A DNA stretch of 64,000 nt. Origin: Prosopocoilus inquinatus (Eukaryota > Arthropoda > Insecta > Coleoptera > Lucanidae). The position numbers were made by a program, and so were the translations under genes. Shown here piece by piece: positions 25,301 to 39,740 of this stretch (position 1 is its first letter; each line of letters starts with the position of its first letter). The DNA lies in contig JAYKNF010000014.1 of assembly GCA_036172665.1 (NCBI GenBank), positions 1,043,001-1,107,000 on the forward strand, written 5' to 3'. Under the pieces are notes generated by a model, which saw only the letters and a program-made list of their open reading frames with translations, had not been told where the DNA came from and did not search any database.

Positions 25301-28300
25301 AGATGAGTAAGGATCGATTAGATACATCACAGGAACAACGCTAATGCGTGTTGTTTCGTTTAAAACTATTTCCAGCTTCTGCTGCGTCCGAAAATTTCGT
25401 ATCTCACATTAGAGTTACTGGAGTCCATCGAAACGTCAAATAACATAGTAGCTAAGTAAGGATCGATTAGATACATCACAGGAACAATGCTAATGCGTGT
25501 TGTTTCGTTCAAAATTATTTCCAGCTTCTGCTGCGTCCGAAAACGTCGTATCTCACATCAGAGTTACTGGAGCCCATCGAAACGTCAAATAACATGATAG
25601 ATAAGTAAGGATCGATTAGATACATCACAGGAACATCGCTAATGCGTGTTGTTTCGTTTAAAACTATTTCCAGCTTCTGCTGCGTATGAAAACGTCGTAT
25701 CTCACATCAGAGTTACTGGAGCCCATCGAAACGTCAAATAACATGATAGATAAGTAAGGATCGATTAGATACAGCACAGGAACAACGCTAAAACGTGTTG
25801 TTTCGTTTAAAACTATTTCCAGCTTCTGCTGCGTCCGAAAGCGTCGTATCTCACATCAGAGTTACTGGAGCCCATCGAAACGTCAAATAACATGATAGAT
25901 AAGTAAGGATCGATTAGATACATCACAGGAACATCGCTAATGCGTGTTGTTTCGTTTAAAACTATTTCCAGCTTCTGCTGCGTCCGAAAATTTCGTATCT
26001 CACATTAGAGTTACTGGAGTCCATCGAAACGTCAAATAACATAGTAGCTAAGTAAGGATCGATTAGATACATCACAGGAACAATGCTAATGCGTGTTGTT
26101 TCGTTCAAAACTATTTCCAGCTTCTGCTGCGTCCGAAAACGTCGTATCTCACATCAGAGTTACTGGAGCCCATCGAAACGTCAAATAACATGATAGATAA
26201 GTAAGGATCGATTAGATACATCACAGGAACATCGCTAATGCGTGTTGTTTCGTTTAAAACTATTTCCAGCTTCTGCTGCGTCCGAAAACGTCGTATCTCG
26301 CATCAGAGTTACTGGAGCCCATCGAAACGTCAAATAACATGATAGATAAGTAAGGATCGATTAGATACAGCACAGGAACAACGCTAATACGTATTGTTTC
26401 GTTTAAAACTATTTCCAGCTTCTGCTGCGTCCGAAAACTTCGTATCTCACATCAGAGTTAGTGGAGTCCATCGAAACGTCAAATAACATGATAGATAAGT
26501 AAGTATCGATTAGATACAGCACAGGAACAACGCTAATACGTGTTGTTTCGTTTAAAACTATTTCCAGCTCCTGCTGCGTCCAAAAACTTTGTATCTCACA
26601 TCAGACTTACTAGAGTCCATCCAAACGTCAAATAACATGTTAGATAAGTAAGGATCGTTTAGATACATCACAGGAACAACGCTAGTACGTGTTGTTTCGT
26701 TCAAAACTATTTCCAGCTTCTGCTGCGTCCGATAACTTTGTATCTCACATCAGAGTTACTGGAGTCCGTCCAAACGTCAAATAACATGATAGATCAGTAA
26801 GGATCGATTAGATACATTACAGGAACAACGCTAATATGTGTTGTTTCGTTTAAAACTATTTCCAGCTGCTGCTGCGTCCGAAAACGTCGTATCTCACATC
26901 AGAGTTACTGGAGTCCATCGAAATATCAAATAACATTATAGATAAGTAAGGATCGATTAGATACAGCACAGGAACAACGCTAATGCGTGTTGTTTCGTTT
27001 AAAACTATTTCCAGCTTCTGCTGCGTCCGAAAACGTCGTATCTCACATCAGTTACTGGAGCCTATCGAAACGTCAAATAACATGATAGATGAGTAAGGAT
27101 CGATTAGATACATCACAGGAACAACGCTAATGCGTGTTGTTTCGTTTAAAACTATTTCCAGCTTCTGCTGTGTCCGAGAACTTCGTATCTCACGTCAGGG
27201 TTACTGGAGTCCATCCAAACGTCAAATAACATAATAGATAAGTAAGGATCGATTAGATACAGCACAGGAACAACGCTAATACGTGTTGTTTCGTTTAAAA
27301 CTATTTCCAGCTTCTGCTGCGTCCGAGAACCTCGTATCTCACATCAGAGTTATTGGAGTCCATCCAAACGTCAAATAACATGATAGATGAGTAAAGATCG
27401 ATTATATACATCACAGGAACAACGCTAATACGTGTTGTTTCGTTTAAAACTATTTCCAGCTTCTGCTGCGTCCGAGAAACTCGTATCTCACATCAGAGTT
27501 ATTGGAGTCCATCGAAACGTCAAATAACATGATAGATAAGTAAGGATTGATTAGATACAGCACAGGAACAACGCTAATACGTGTTGTTTCGTTTAAAACT
27601 ATTTCCAGCTAATGCTGCGTCCAAAAACTTTGTATCTCACATCAGAGTTACTGGAGTCCATCCAAACGTCAAATAACATGTTAGATAAGTAAGGATCGTT
27701 TAGATACTTCACAGGAACAACGCTAATACGTGTTGTTTCGTTCAAAACTATTTCCAGCTTCTGCTGCGTCCGATAACTTTGTATCTCACATCAGAGTTAC
27801 TGGAGTCCGTCCAAACGTCAAATAACATGTTAGATAAGTAAGTATCGTTTAGATACTTCACAGGAACAACGCTAATGCGTGTTGTTTCGTTTAAAACTAT
27901 TTCTAGCTTCAGCTGCGTCCGAGAACTTCGTATCTCACATCTAAGTTACTGGAGTCCATCGAAACGCCAAATAACATGATAGATGAGTAAGCATCGATTA
28001 GATACATCACAGGAACAACGCTAATGCGTGTTGTTTCGTTTAAAACTATTTCCAGCTTCTGCTGCGTCCGAAAACGTCGTATCTCACATCAGAGTTACTG
28101 GAGCCCATCGAAACGTCAAATAACATGATAGATAAGTAAGGATCGATTAGATACAGCACAGGAACAACGCTAAAACATGTTGTTTCGTTTACAACTATTT
28201 CCAGTTCCTGCTGCGTCCGAAAACTTCGTATCTCACATCAGAGTTACTGGAGTCCATCGAAACGTCAAATAACATGATAGATAAGTAAGTATCGATTAGA

Positions 28301-30392
28301 TACAGCACAGGAACAACGCTAATGCGTGTTGTTTCGTTTAAAACTATTTCCAGCTCCTGCTGCGTCCAAAAACTTTGTATCTCACATCAGACTTACTGGA
28401 GTCCATCCAAAGGTCAAATAACATGTTAGATAAGTAAGGATCGTTTAGATACATCACAGGAACAACGCTAATACGTGTCGTTTCGTTTAAAACTATTTCC
28501 AGCTGCTGCTGCGTCCAAAAACTTTGTATCTCACATCAGAGTTACTGGAGTCCATCCAAACGTAAAATAACATGATAGATGAGTAAGGATCGATTAGATA
28601 TATCACAGGAACAACGCTAATACGTGGTGTTTCGTTTAAAACTATTTCCAGCTTCTGCTGCGTCCGAAAATTTCGTATCTCACATTAGAGTTACTGGAGT
28701 CCATCGAAACGTCAAATAACATGATAGATGAGTAAGGATCGATTAGATACATCACAGGAACAACGCTAATGCGTGTTGTTTCGTTTAAAACTATTTCCAG
28801 CTTCTGCTGCGTCCGAGAATTTCGTATCTCACGTCAGGCTTACTGGAGTCCATCCAAACGTCAAATAACATGATAGATAAGTAAGGATCGATTAGATACA
28901 TCACAGGAACAACGCTAATGCGTGTTGTTTCGTTTAAAACTATTTCTAGCTTCAGCTGCGTCCGAGAACTTCGTATCTCACATCTAAGTTACTGGAGTCC
29001 ATCGAAACGCCAAATAACATGATAGATGAGTAAGGATCGATTAGATACATCACAGGAACAACGCTAATGCGTGTTGTTACGTTTAAAACTATTTCCAGCT
29101 TCTGCTGCGTCCGAGAACTTCGTATCTCACGTCAGGGTTACTGGAGTCCATCCAAACGTCAAATAACATAACAGATAATTAAGGATCGATTAGATATAGC
29201 ACAGGAACAACGCTAATACGTGTTGTTTCGTTTAAAACTATTTCTAGCTTCAGCTGGGCCCGAGAACTTCGTATCTCACATCTAAGTTACTGGAGTTCAT
29301 CGAAACGCCAAATAACATGATAGATGAGTAAGGATCGATTAGATACATCACAGGAACAACGCTAATGCGTGTTGTTTCGTTTAAAACTATTTCCAGCTTC
29401 TGCTGCGTCCGAAAATTTCGTATCTCACATTAGAGTTACTGGAGTCCATCGAAACGTCAAATAACATAGTAGCTAAGTAAGGATCGATTAGATACATCAC
29501 AGGAACAATGCTAATGCGTGTTGTTTCGTTCAAAATTATTTCCAGCTTCTGCTGCGTCCGAAAACGTCGTATCTCACATCAGAGTTACTGGAGCCCATCG
29601 AAACGTCAAATAACATGATAGATAAGTAAGGATCGATTAGATACATCACAGGAACATCGCTAATGCGTGTTGTTTCGTTTAAAACTATTTCCAGCTTCTG
29701 CTGCGTATGAAAACGTCGTATCTCACATCAGAGTTACTGGAGCCCATCGAAACGTCAAATAACATGATAGATAAGTAAGGATCGATTAGATACAGCACAG
29801 GAACAACGCTAAAACGTGTTGTTTCGTTTAAAACTATTTCCAGCTTCTGCTGCGTCCGAAAGCGTCGTATCTCACATCAGAGTTACTGGAGCCCATCGAA
29901 ACGTCAAATAACATGATAGATAAGTAAGGATCGATTAGATACATCACAGGAACATCGCTAATGCGTGTTGTTTCGTTTAAAACTATTTCCAGCTTCTGCT
30001 GCGTCCGAAAATTTCGTATCTCACATTAGAGTTACTGGAGTCCATCGAAACGTCAAATAACATAGTAGCTAAGTAAGGATCGATTAGATACATCACAGGA
30101 ACAATGCTAATGCGTGTTGTTTCGTTCAAAACTATTTCCAGCTTCTGCTGCGTCCGAAAACGTCGTATCTCACATCAGAGTTACTGGAGCCCATCGAAAC
30201 GTCAAATAACATGATAGATAAGTAAGGATCGATTAGATACATCACAGGAACATCGCTAATGCGTGTTGTTTCGTTTAAAACTATTTCCAGCTTCTGCTGC
30301 GTCCGAAAACGTCGTATCTCGCATCAGAGTTACTGGAGCCCATCGAAACGTCAAATAACATGATAGATAAGTAAGGATCGATTAGATACAGC
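22351..30392 (+). repeat. Near-identical tandem higher-order repeat, 4021 bp
   Basis: Copy 1 (about 22351-26371) and copy 2 (about 26372-30392) align at a constant offset of 4021 bp, about 27 monomers. Diagnostic pairs: TACGTATTG (22367 and 26388), AAAACATGTT (24151 and 28172), GCGTCGTATC after GAAA (25841 and 29862), TATCTCGCAT (26293 and 30314). On the lines compared I noticed one difference, ACGTGTTG near 24455 against ACGTGTCG near 28476. Such identity over 4 kb contrasts with the visible divergence between neighbouring monomers and implies very recent duplication, or an assembly duplication. Confidence 0.88.
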
Positions 30393-32642
30393 ACAGGAAC
30401 AACGCTAAAACGTGTTGTTTCGTTTAAAACTATTTCCAGCTTCTGCTGCGTCCGAAAACGTCGTATCTCACATCAGAGTTACTGGAGCCCATCGAAACGT
30501 CAAATAACATGATAGATAAGTAAGGATCGATTAGATACAGCACAGGAACAACGCTAATACGTGTTGTTTCGTTTAAAACTATTTCCAGCTGCTGCTGCGT
30601 CCAAAAACTTTGTATCTCACATCAGAGTTACTGGAGTCCATCCAAACGTAAAATAACATGATAGATGAGTAAGGATCGATTAGATATATCACAGGAACAA
30701 CGCTAATACGTGGTGTTTCGTTTAAAACTATTTCCAGCTTCTGCTGCGTCCGAAAATTTCGTATCTCACATTAGAGTTACTGGAGTCCATCGAAACGTCA
30801 AATAACATGATAGATGAGTAAGGATCGATCAGATACATCACAGGAACAACGCTAATGCGTGTTGTTTCGTTTAAAACTATTTCCAGCTTCTGCTGCGTCC
30901 GAGAATTTCGTATCTCACGTCAGGCTTACTGGAGTCCATCCAAACGTCAAATAACATGATAGATAAGTAAGGATCGATTAGATACATCACAGGAACAACG
31001 CTAATGCGTGTTGTTTCGTTTAAAACTATTTCTAGCTTCAGCTGCGTCCGAGAACTTCGTATCTCACATCTAAGTTACTGGAGTCCATCGAAACGCCAAA
31101 TAACATGATAGATGAGTAAGGATCGATTAGATACATCACAGGAACAACGCTAATGCGTGTTGTTACGTTTAAAACTATTTCCAGCTTCTGCTGCGTCCGA
31201 GAACTTCGTATCTCACGTCAGGGTTACTGGAGTCCATCCAAACGTCAAATAACATAACAGATAAGTAAGGATCGATTAGATATAGCACAGGAACAACGCT
31301 AATACGTGTTGTTTCGTTTAAAACTATTTCTAGCTTCAGCTGGGCCCGAGAACTTCGTATCTCACATCTAAGTTACTGGAGTTCATCGAAACGCCAAATA
31401 ACATGATAGATGAGTAAGGATCGATTAGATACATCACAGGAACAACGCTAATGCGTGTTGTTTCGTTTAAAACTATTTCCAGCTTCTGCTGCGTCCGAAA
31501 ATTTCGTATCTCACATTAGAGTTACTGGAGTCCATCGAAACGTCAAATAACATAGTAGCTAAGTAAGGATCGATTAGATACATCACAGGAACAATGCTAA
31601 TGCGTGTTGTTTCGTTCAAAATTATTTCCAGCTTCTGCTGCGTCCGAAAACGTCGTATCTCACATCAGAGTTACTGGAGCCCATCGAAACGTCAAATAAC
31701 ATGATAGATAAGTAAGGATCGATTAGATACATCACAGGAACATCGCTAATGCGTGTTGTTTCGTTTAAAACTATTTCCAGCTTCTGCTGCGTATGAAAAC
31801 GTCGTATCTCACATCAGAGTTACTGGAGCCCATCGAAACGTCAAATAACATGATAGATAAGTAAGGATCGATTAGATACAGCACAGGAACAACGCTAAAA
31901 CGTGTTGTTTCGTTTAAAACTATTTCCAGCTTCTGCTGCGTCCGAAAGCGTCGTATCTCACATCAGAGTTACTGGAGCCCATCGAAACGTCAAATAACAT
32001 GATAGATAAGTAAGGATCGATTAGATACATCACAGGAACATCGCTAATGCGTGTTGTTTCGTTTAAAACTATTTCCAGCTTCTGCTGCGTCCGAAAATTT
32101 CGTATCTCACATTAGAGTTACTGGAGTCCATCGAAACGTCAAATAACATAGTAGCTAAGTAAGGATCGATTAGATACATCACAGGAACAATGCTAATGCG
32201 TGTTGTTTCGTTCAAAACTATTTCCAGCTTCTGCTGCGTCCGAAAACGTCGTATCTCACATCAGAGTTACTGGAGCCCATCGAAACGTCAAATAACATGA
32301 TAGATAAGTAAGGATCGATTAGATACATCACAGGAACATCGCTAATGCGTGTTGTTTCGTTTAAAACTATTTCCAGCTTCTGCTGCGTCCGAAAACGTCG
32401 TATCTCGCATCAGAGTTACTGGAGCCCATCGAAACGTCAAATAACATGATAGATAAGTAAGGATCGATTAGATACAGCACAGGAACAACGCTAAAACGTG
32501 TTGTTTCGTTTAAAACTATTTCCAGCTTCTGCTGCGTCCGAAAACGTCGTATCTCACATCAGAGTTACTGGAGCCCATCGAAACGTCAAATAACATGATA
32601 GATAAGTAAGGATCGATTAGATACAGCACAGGAACAACGCTA
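28452..32642 (+). repeat. Overlapping higher-order repeat, 2087-bp period
   Basis: The last half of the 4021-bp unit (about 28452-30538) is repeated again at about 30539-32642, at an offset of 2087 bp, close to 14 monomers. Markers: GAAAGCGTCGTATC (29858 and 31945) and TATCTCGCAT (30314 and 32401). Point differences separate the copies, such as GATAATTAAGG near 29174 against GATAAGTAAGG near 31261, and GATCAGATAC near 30827. The two periods are nested, so at least two amplification rounds used different breakpoints. Confidence 0.82.
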
Positions 32643-35600
32643 AAACGTGTTGTTTCGTTTACAACTATTTCCAGCTCCTGCTGCGTCCGAAAACTTCGTA
32701 TCTCACATCTAAGTTACTGGAGTCCATCGAAGCGCCAAATAACATGATAGATGAGTAAGGTTCGATTAGATACATCACAGGAACAACGCTAATGCGTGTT
32801 GTTTCGTTTAAAACTATTTCCAGCTTCTGCTGCGTCCGAGAACTTCGTATCTCACGTCAGGGTTACTGGAGTCCATCCAAACGTCAAATAACATAATAGA
32901 TAAGTAAGGATCGATTAGATACAGCACAGGAACAACGCTAATACGTGTTGTTTCGTTTAAAACTATTTCCAGCTCCTGCTGCGTCCAAAAACTTTGTATC
33001 ACACATCAGACTTACTGGAGTCCATCCAAACGTCAAATAACATGTTAGATAAGTAAGGATCGTTTAGATACATCACAGGAACAACGCTAATACGTGTTGT
33101 TTCGTTCAAAACTATTTCCAGCTTCTACTGCGTCCGAGAACTTTGTATCTCTCATCAGAGTTACTGGAGTCCGTCCAAACGTCAAATAACATGATAGATG
33201 AGTAAGGATCGATTAGATACATCACAGGAACAACGCTAATACGTGTTGTTTCGTTTAAAACTATTTCCAACTTCTGCTGCGTCCGAAAACTTCGTATCTC
33301 ACATCAGAGTTACTGGAGTCCATCGAAACGTCAAATAACATGATAGATAAGTAAGTATCGATTAGATACAGCACAGGAACAACGCTAATACGTGTTGTTC
33401 CGTTTAAAACTATTTCCAGCTCCTGCTGCGTCCAAAAACTTTGTATTTCACATCAGACTTACTGGAGTCCATCCAAACGACAAATAACATGTTAGATAAG
33501 TAAGGATCGTTTAGATACATCACAGGAACAACGCTAATACGTGTTGTTTCGTTCAAAACTATTTCCAGCTTCTGCTGCGTCCGATAACTTTGTATCTCAC
33601 ATCAGAGTTACTGGAGTCCGTCCAAACGTCAAATAACATGATAGATGAGTAAGGATCGATTAGATACATTAAAGGAACAACGCTAATATGTGTTGTTTCG
33701 TTTAAAACTATTTCCAGCTGCTGCTGCGTCCGAAAACGTCGTATATCACATCAGAGTTACTGGAGTCCATCGAAATGTCAAATAACATGATAGATAAGTA
33801 AGGATCGATTAGATACAGCACAGGAACAACGCTAATGCGTGTTGTTTCGTTTAAAACTATTTCTAGCTTCTGCTGCGTCCGAAAACGTCGTATCTCACAT
33901 CAGAGCTACTGGAGCCCATCGAAACGCCAAATAACATGATATATGAGTAAGGATCGATTATATACTGCACAGGAACAACGCTAATACGTGTTGTTTCGTT
34001 TAAAACTATTTCCAGCTCCTGCTGCGTCCAAAAACTTTGTATCTCACATCAGACTTACCGGAGTCCATCCAAACTTCAAATAACATGTTAGATAAGTAAG
34101 GATCGTTTAGATACTTCACAGGAACAACGCTAATACGTGTTGTTTCGTTCAAAACTATTTCCAGCTTCTACTGCGTCCGAGAACTTTGTATCTCTCATCA
34201 GAGTTACTGGAGTCCGTCCAAACGTCAAATAACATGATAGATGAGTAAGGATCGATTAGATACATCACAGGAACAACGCTAATATGTGTTGTTTCGTTTC
34301 AATCTATTTCCAGCTGCTGCTGCGTCCGAAAATTTCGTATCTCACATTAGAGTTACTGGAGTCCATCGAAACGTCAAATAACATAGTAGCTAAGTAAGGA
34401 TCGATTTGATACATCACAGGAACAACGCTAATAGGTGTTGTTTAGTTCAAAACTATTTCCAGCTTCTGCTGCGTCCAAAAACTTTGTATCTCACATCAGA
34501 GTTACTGGAGTCCATCCAAACGTCAAATAGCATGATAGATGAGTAAGATTCGATTAGATACATCACAGGAACAACGCTAATGCGTGTTGTTTCGTTTAAA
34601 ACTATTTCCAGCTTCTGCTGCCTCAGAAAACGTCGTATCTCACATCAGAGCTACTGGAGTCCATCGAAACGCCAAATAACATGATAGATGAGTATGCATC
34701 GATTAAATACATCACAGGAACAACGCTAATACGTGTTGTTTCATTTAAAACTATTTCCAGCTTCAGCTGCGTCCGAGAACTTCGTATCTCACATCAAAGT
34801 TACTGGAGTCCATCGAAACGTCAAATAACATGATAGATAACTAAGGATCGATTAGATACATCACAGGAACAACGCTAATGCGTGTTGTTTCGTTTAAAAC
34901 TATTTCCAGCTTCTGCTGCGTCCGAGAACTTCGTATCTCACATCAGAGTTACTGGAGTCCATCGAAACGTCAAATAACATGATAGATAAGTAAGTATCGA
35001 TTAGATACAGCACAGGAACAACGCTAATACGTGTTGTTTCGTTTAAAACTATTTCCAGCTACTGCTGCGTCCAAAAACTTTGTATCTCACATCAGACTTA
35101 CTGGAGTGTATCCAAACGTCAAATAACATGTTAGATAAGTAAGGATCGTTTAGATACATCACAGGAACAACGCTAATGCGTGTTGTTTCGTTTAAAACTA
35201 TTTCCAGCTCCTGCTGCGTCCAAAAACTTTGTATCTCACATCAGACTTACTGGAGTCCATCCAAACGTCAAATAACATGTTAGATAAGTAAGGATCGTTT
35301 AGATACATCACAGGAACAACGCTAATACGTGTTGTTTCGTTTAAAACTATTTCCAGCTGCTGCTGCGTCCAAAAACTTTGTATCTCACATCGGAGTTACT
35401 GGAGTCCATCGAAACGCCAAATAACATGATAGATGAGTAAGGATCGATTAGATACATCACAGGAACAACGCTAATGCGTGTTGTTTCGTTTAAAACTATT
35501 TCCAGCTTCTGCTGCGTCCGAGAACTTCGTATCTCACGTCAGGGTTACTGGAGTCCATCCAAACGTCAAATAACATAACAGATAAGTAAGGATCGATTAG

Positions 35601-38600
35601 ATATAGCACAGGAACAACGCTAATACGTGTTGTTTCGTTTAAAACTATTTCTAGCTTCAGCTGGGTCCGAGAACTTCGTATCTCACATCTAAGTTACTGG
35701 AGTTCATCGAAACGCCAAATAACATGATAGATGAGTAAGGATCGATTAGATACATCACAGGAACAACGCTAATGCGTGTTGTTTCGTTTAAAACTATTTC
35801 CAGCTTCTGCTGCGTCCGAAAATTTCGTATCTCACATTAGAGTTACTGGAGTCCATCGAAACGTCAAATAACATAGTAGCTAAGTAAGGATCGATTAGAT
35901 ACATCACAGGAACAATGCTAATGCGTGTTGTTTCGTTCAAAATTATTTCCAGCTTCTGATGCGTCCGAAAACGTCGTATCTCACATCAGAGTTACTGGAG
36001 CCCATCGAAACGTCAAATAACATGATAGATAAGTAAGGATCGATTAGATACATCACAGGAATATCGCTAATGCGTGTTGTTTCGTTTAAAACTATTTCCA
36101 ACTTCTGCTGCGTCCGAAAACGTCGTATCTCACATCAGAGTTACTGGAGCCCATCGAAACGTCAAATAACATGACAGATAAGTAAGGATCGATTAGATAC
36201 AGCACAGGAACAACGCTAAAACGTGTTGTTTCGTTTAAAACTATTTCCAGCTTCTGCTGCGTCCGAAAACGTCGTATCTCACATCAGAGTTACTGGAGCC
36301 CATCGAAACGTCAAATAACATGATAGATAAGTAAGGATCGATTAGATACATCACAGGAACATCGCTAATGCGTGTTGTTTCGTTTAAAACTATTTCCAGC
36401 TTCTGCTGCGTCCGAAAATTTCGTATCTCACATTAGAGTTACTGGAGTCCATCGAAACGTCAAATAACATAGTAGCTAAGTAAGGATCGATTAGATACAT
36501 CACAGGAACAATGCTAATGCGTGTTGTTTCGTTCAAAACTATTTCCAGCTTCTGCTGCGTCCGAAAACGTCGTATCTCACATCAGAGTTACTGGAGCCCA
36601 TCGAAACGTCAAATAACATGATAGATAAGTAAGGATCGATTAGATACATCACAGGAACATCGCTAATGCGTGTTGTTTCGTTTAAAACTATTTCCAGCTT
36701 CTGCTGCGTCCGAAAACGTCGTATCTCGCATCAGAGTTACTGGAGCCCATCGAAACGTCAAATAACATGATAGATAAGTAAGGATCGATTAGATACAGCA
36801 CAGGAACAACGCTAAAACGTGTTGTTTCGTTTAAAACTATTTCCAGCTTCTGCTGCGTCCGAAAACGTCGTATCTCACATCAGAGTTACTGGAGCCCATC
36901 GAAACCTCAAATAACATGATAGATAAGTAAGGATCGATTAGATACAGCACAGGAACAACGCTAAAACGTGTTGTTTCGTTTACAACTATTTCCAGCTCCT
37001 GCTGCGTCCGAAAACTTCGTATCTCACATCTAAGTTACTGGAGTCCATCGAAACGCCAAATAACATGATAGATGAGTAAGGTTCGATTAGATACATCACA
37101 GGAACAACGCTAATGCGTGTTGTTTCGTTTAAAACTATTTCCAGCTTCTGCTGCGTCCGAGAATTTCGTATCTCACGTCAGGGTTACTGGAGTCCATCCA
37201 TACGTCAAATAACATAATAGATAAGTAAGGATCGATTAGATACAGCACAGGAACAACGCTAATACGTGTTGTTTCGTTTAAAACTATTTCCAGCTCCTGC
37301 TGCGTCCAAAAACTTTGTATCTCACATCAGACTTACTGGAGTCCATCCAAACGTCAAATAACATGTTAGATAAGTAAGGATCGTTTAGATACATCACAGG
37401 AACAACGCTAATACGTGTTGTTTCGTTCAAAACTATTTCCAGCTTCTACTGCGTCCGAGAACTTTGTATCTCTCATCAGAGTTACTGGAGTCCGTCCAAA
37501 CGTCAAATAACATGATAGATGAGTAAGGATCGATTAGATACATCACAGGAACAACGCTAATGCGTGTTGTTCCGTTTAAAACTATTTCCAGCTCCTGCTG
37601 CGTCCAAAAACTTTGTATTTCACATCAGACTTACTGGAGTCCATCCAAACGACAAATAACATGTTAGATAAGTAAGGATCGTTTAGATACATCACAGGAA
37701 CAACGCTAATACGTGTTGTTTCGTTCAAAACTATTTCCAGCTTCTGCTGCGTCCGATAACTTTGTATCTCACATCAGAGTTACTGGAGTCCGTCCAAACG
37801 TCAAATAACATGATAGATGAGTAAGGATCGATTAGATACATTAAAGGAACAACGCTAATATGTGTTGTTTCGTTTAAAACTATTTCCAGCTGCTGCTGCG
37901 TCCGAAAACGTCGTATCTCACATCAGAGTTACTGGAGTCCATCGAAATGTCAAATAACATGATAGATAAGTAAGGATCGATTAGATACAGCACAGGAACA
38001 ACGCTAATGCGTGTTGTTTCGTTTAAAACTATTTCTAGCTTCTGCTGCGTCCGAAAACGTCGTATCTCACATCAGAGCTACTGGAGCCCATCGAAACGCC
38101 AAATAACATGATATATGAGTAAGGATCGATTATATACTGCACAGGAACAACGCTAATACGTGTTGTTTCGTTTAAAACTATTTCCAGATCCTGCTGCGTC
38201 CAAAAACTTTGTATCTCACATCAGACTTACCGGAGTCCATCAAAACTTCAAATAACATGTTAGATAAGTAAGGATCGTTTAGATACTTCACAGGAACAAC
38301 GCTAATACGTGTTGTTTCGTTCAAAACTATTTCCAGCTTCTACTGCGTCCGAGAACTTTGTATCTCTCATCAGAGTTACTGGAGTCCGTCCAAACGTCAA
38401 ATAACATGATAGATGAGTAAGGATCGATTAGATACATCACAGGAACAACGCTAATATGTGTTGTTTCGTTTCAATCTATTTCCAGCTGCTGCTGCGTCCG
38501 AAAATTTCGTATCTCACATTAGAGTTACTGGAGTCCATCGAAACGTCAAATAACATAGTAGCTAAGTAAGGATCGATTTGATACATCACAGGAACAACGC

Positions 38601-39740
38601 TAATAGGTGTTGTTTAGTTCAAAACTATTTCCAGCTTCTGCTGCGTCCAAAAACTTTGTATCTCACATCAGAGTTACTGGAGTCCATCCAAACGTCAAAT
38701 AGCATGATAGATGCGTAAGATTCGATTAGATACATCACAGGAACAACGCTAATGCGTGTTGTTTCGTTTAAAACTATTTCCAGCTTCTGCTGCCTCAGAA
38801 AACGTCGTATCTCACATCAGAGCTACTGGAGTCCATCGAAACGCCAAATAACATGATAGATGAGTATGCATCGATTAAATACATCACAGGAACAACGCTA
38901 ATACGTGTTGTTTCATTTAAAACTATTTCCAGCTTCAGCTGCGTCCGAGAACTTCGTATCTCACATCAAAGTTACTGGAGTCCATCGAAACGTCAAATAA
39001 CATGATAGATAACTAAGGATCGATTAGATACATCACAGGAACAACGCTAATGCGTGTTGTTTCTTTTAAAACTATTTCCAGCTTCTGCTGAGTCCGAGAA
39101 CTTCGTATCTCACATCAGAGTTACTGGAGTCCATCGAAACGTCAAATAACATGATAGATAAGTAAGTATCGATTAGATACAGCACAGGAACAACGCTAAT
39201 ACGTGTTGTTTCGTTTAAAACTATTTCCAGCTCCTGCTGCGTCCAAAAACTTTGTATCTCACATCAGACTTACTGGAGTGTATCCAAACGTCAAATAACA
39301 TGTTAGATAAGTAAGGATCGTTTAGATACATCACAGGAACAACGCTAATGCGTGTTGTTTCGTTTAAAACTATTTCCAGCTCCTGCTGCGTCCAAAAACT
39401 TTGTATCTCACATCAGACTTACTGGAGTCCATCCAAACGTCAAATAACATGTTAGATAAGTAAGGATCGTTTAGATACATCACAGGAACAACGCTAATAC
39501 GTGTTGTTTCGTTTAAAACTATTTCCAGCTGCTGCTGCGTCCAAAAACTTTGTATCTCACATCGGAGTCACTGGAGTCCATCGAAACGCCAAATAACATG
39601 ATAGATGAGTAAGGATCGATTAGATACATCACAGGAACAACGCTAATGCGTGTTGTTTCGTTTAAAACTATTTCCAGCTTCTGCTGCGTCCGAGAACTTC
39701 GTATCTCACGTCAGGGTTACTGGAGTCCATCCAAACGTCA
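31084..39740 (+). repeat. Tandem repeat of 4321/4172 bp with one-monomer deletion
   Basis: Copy A is about 31084-35404 and copy B about 35405-39740. The offset is 4321 bp (29 monomers) up to about 33240/37560, for example TATCTCGCAT at 32401 and 36722. It is then 4172 bp (28 monomers), for example TGTTGTTCCG (33393 and 37565), the TTTAGTTC variant (34440 and 38612) and CCTCAGAAAA (34621 and 38793). The change is the clean loss of one 149-bp unit in copy B. The array enters unique DNA about 285 bp after copy B ends. Confidence 0.85.

Noticed and set aside
32814..33002. Roughly 60-residue minus-strand open frame, with relatives at 47959-48144, 57144-57329 and 59528-59710
   Set aside because: These are translations of the 149-bp monomer in one frame, spanning about 1.25 units until a stop in GGAAATAG. 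The period is not a multiple of three, so they cannot extend, and they arise wherever a variant removes a stop.
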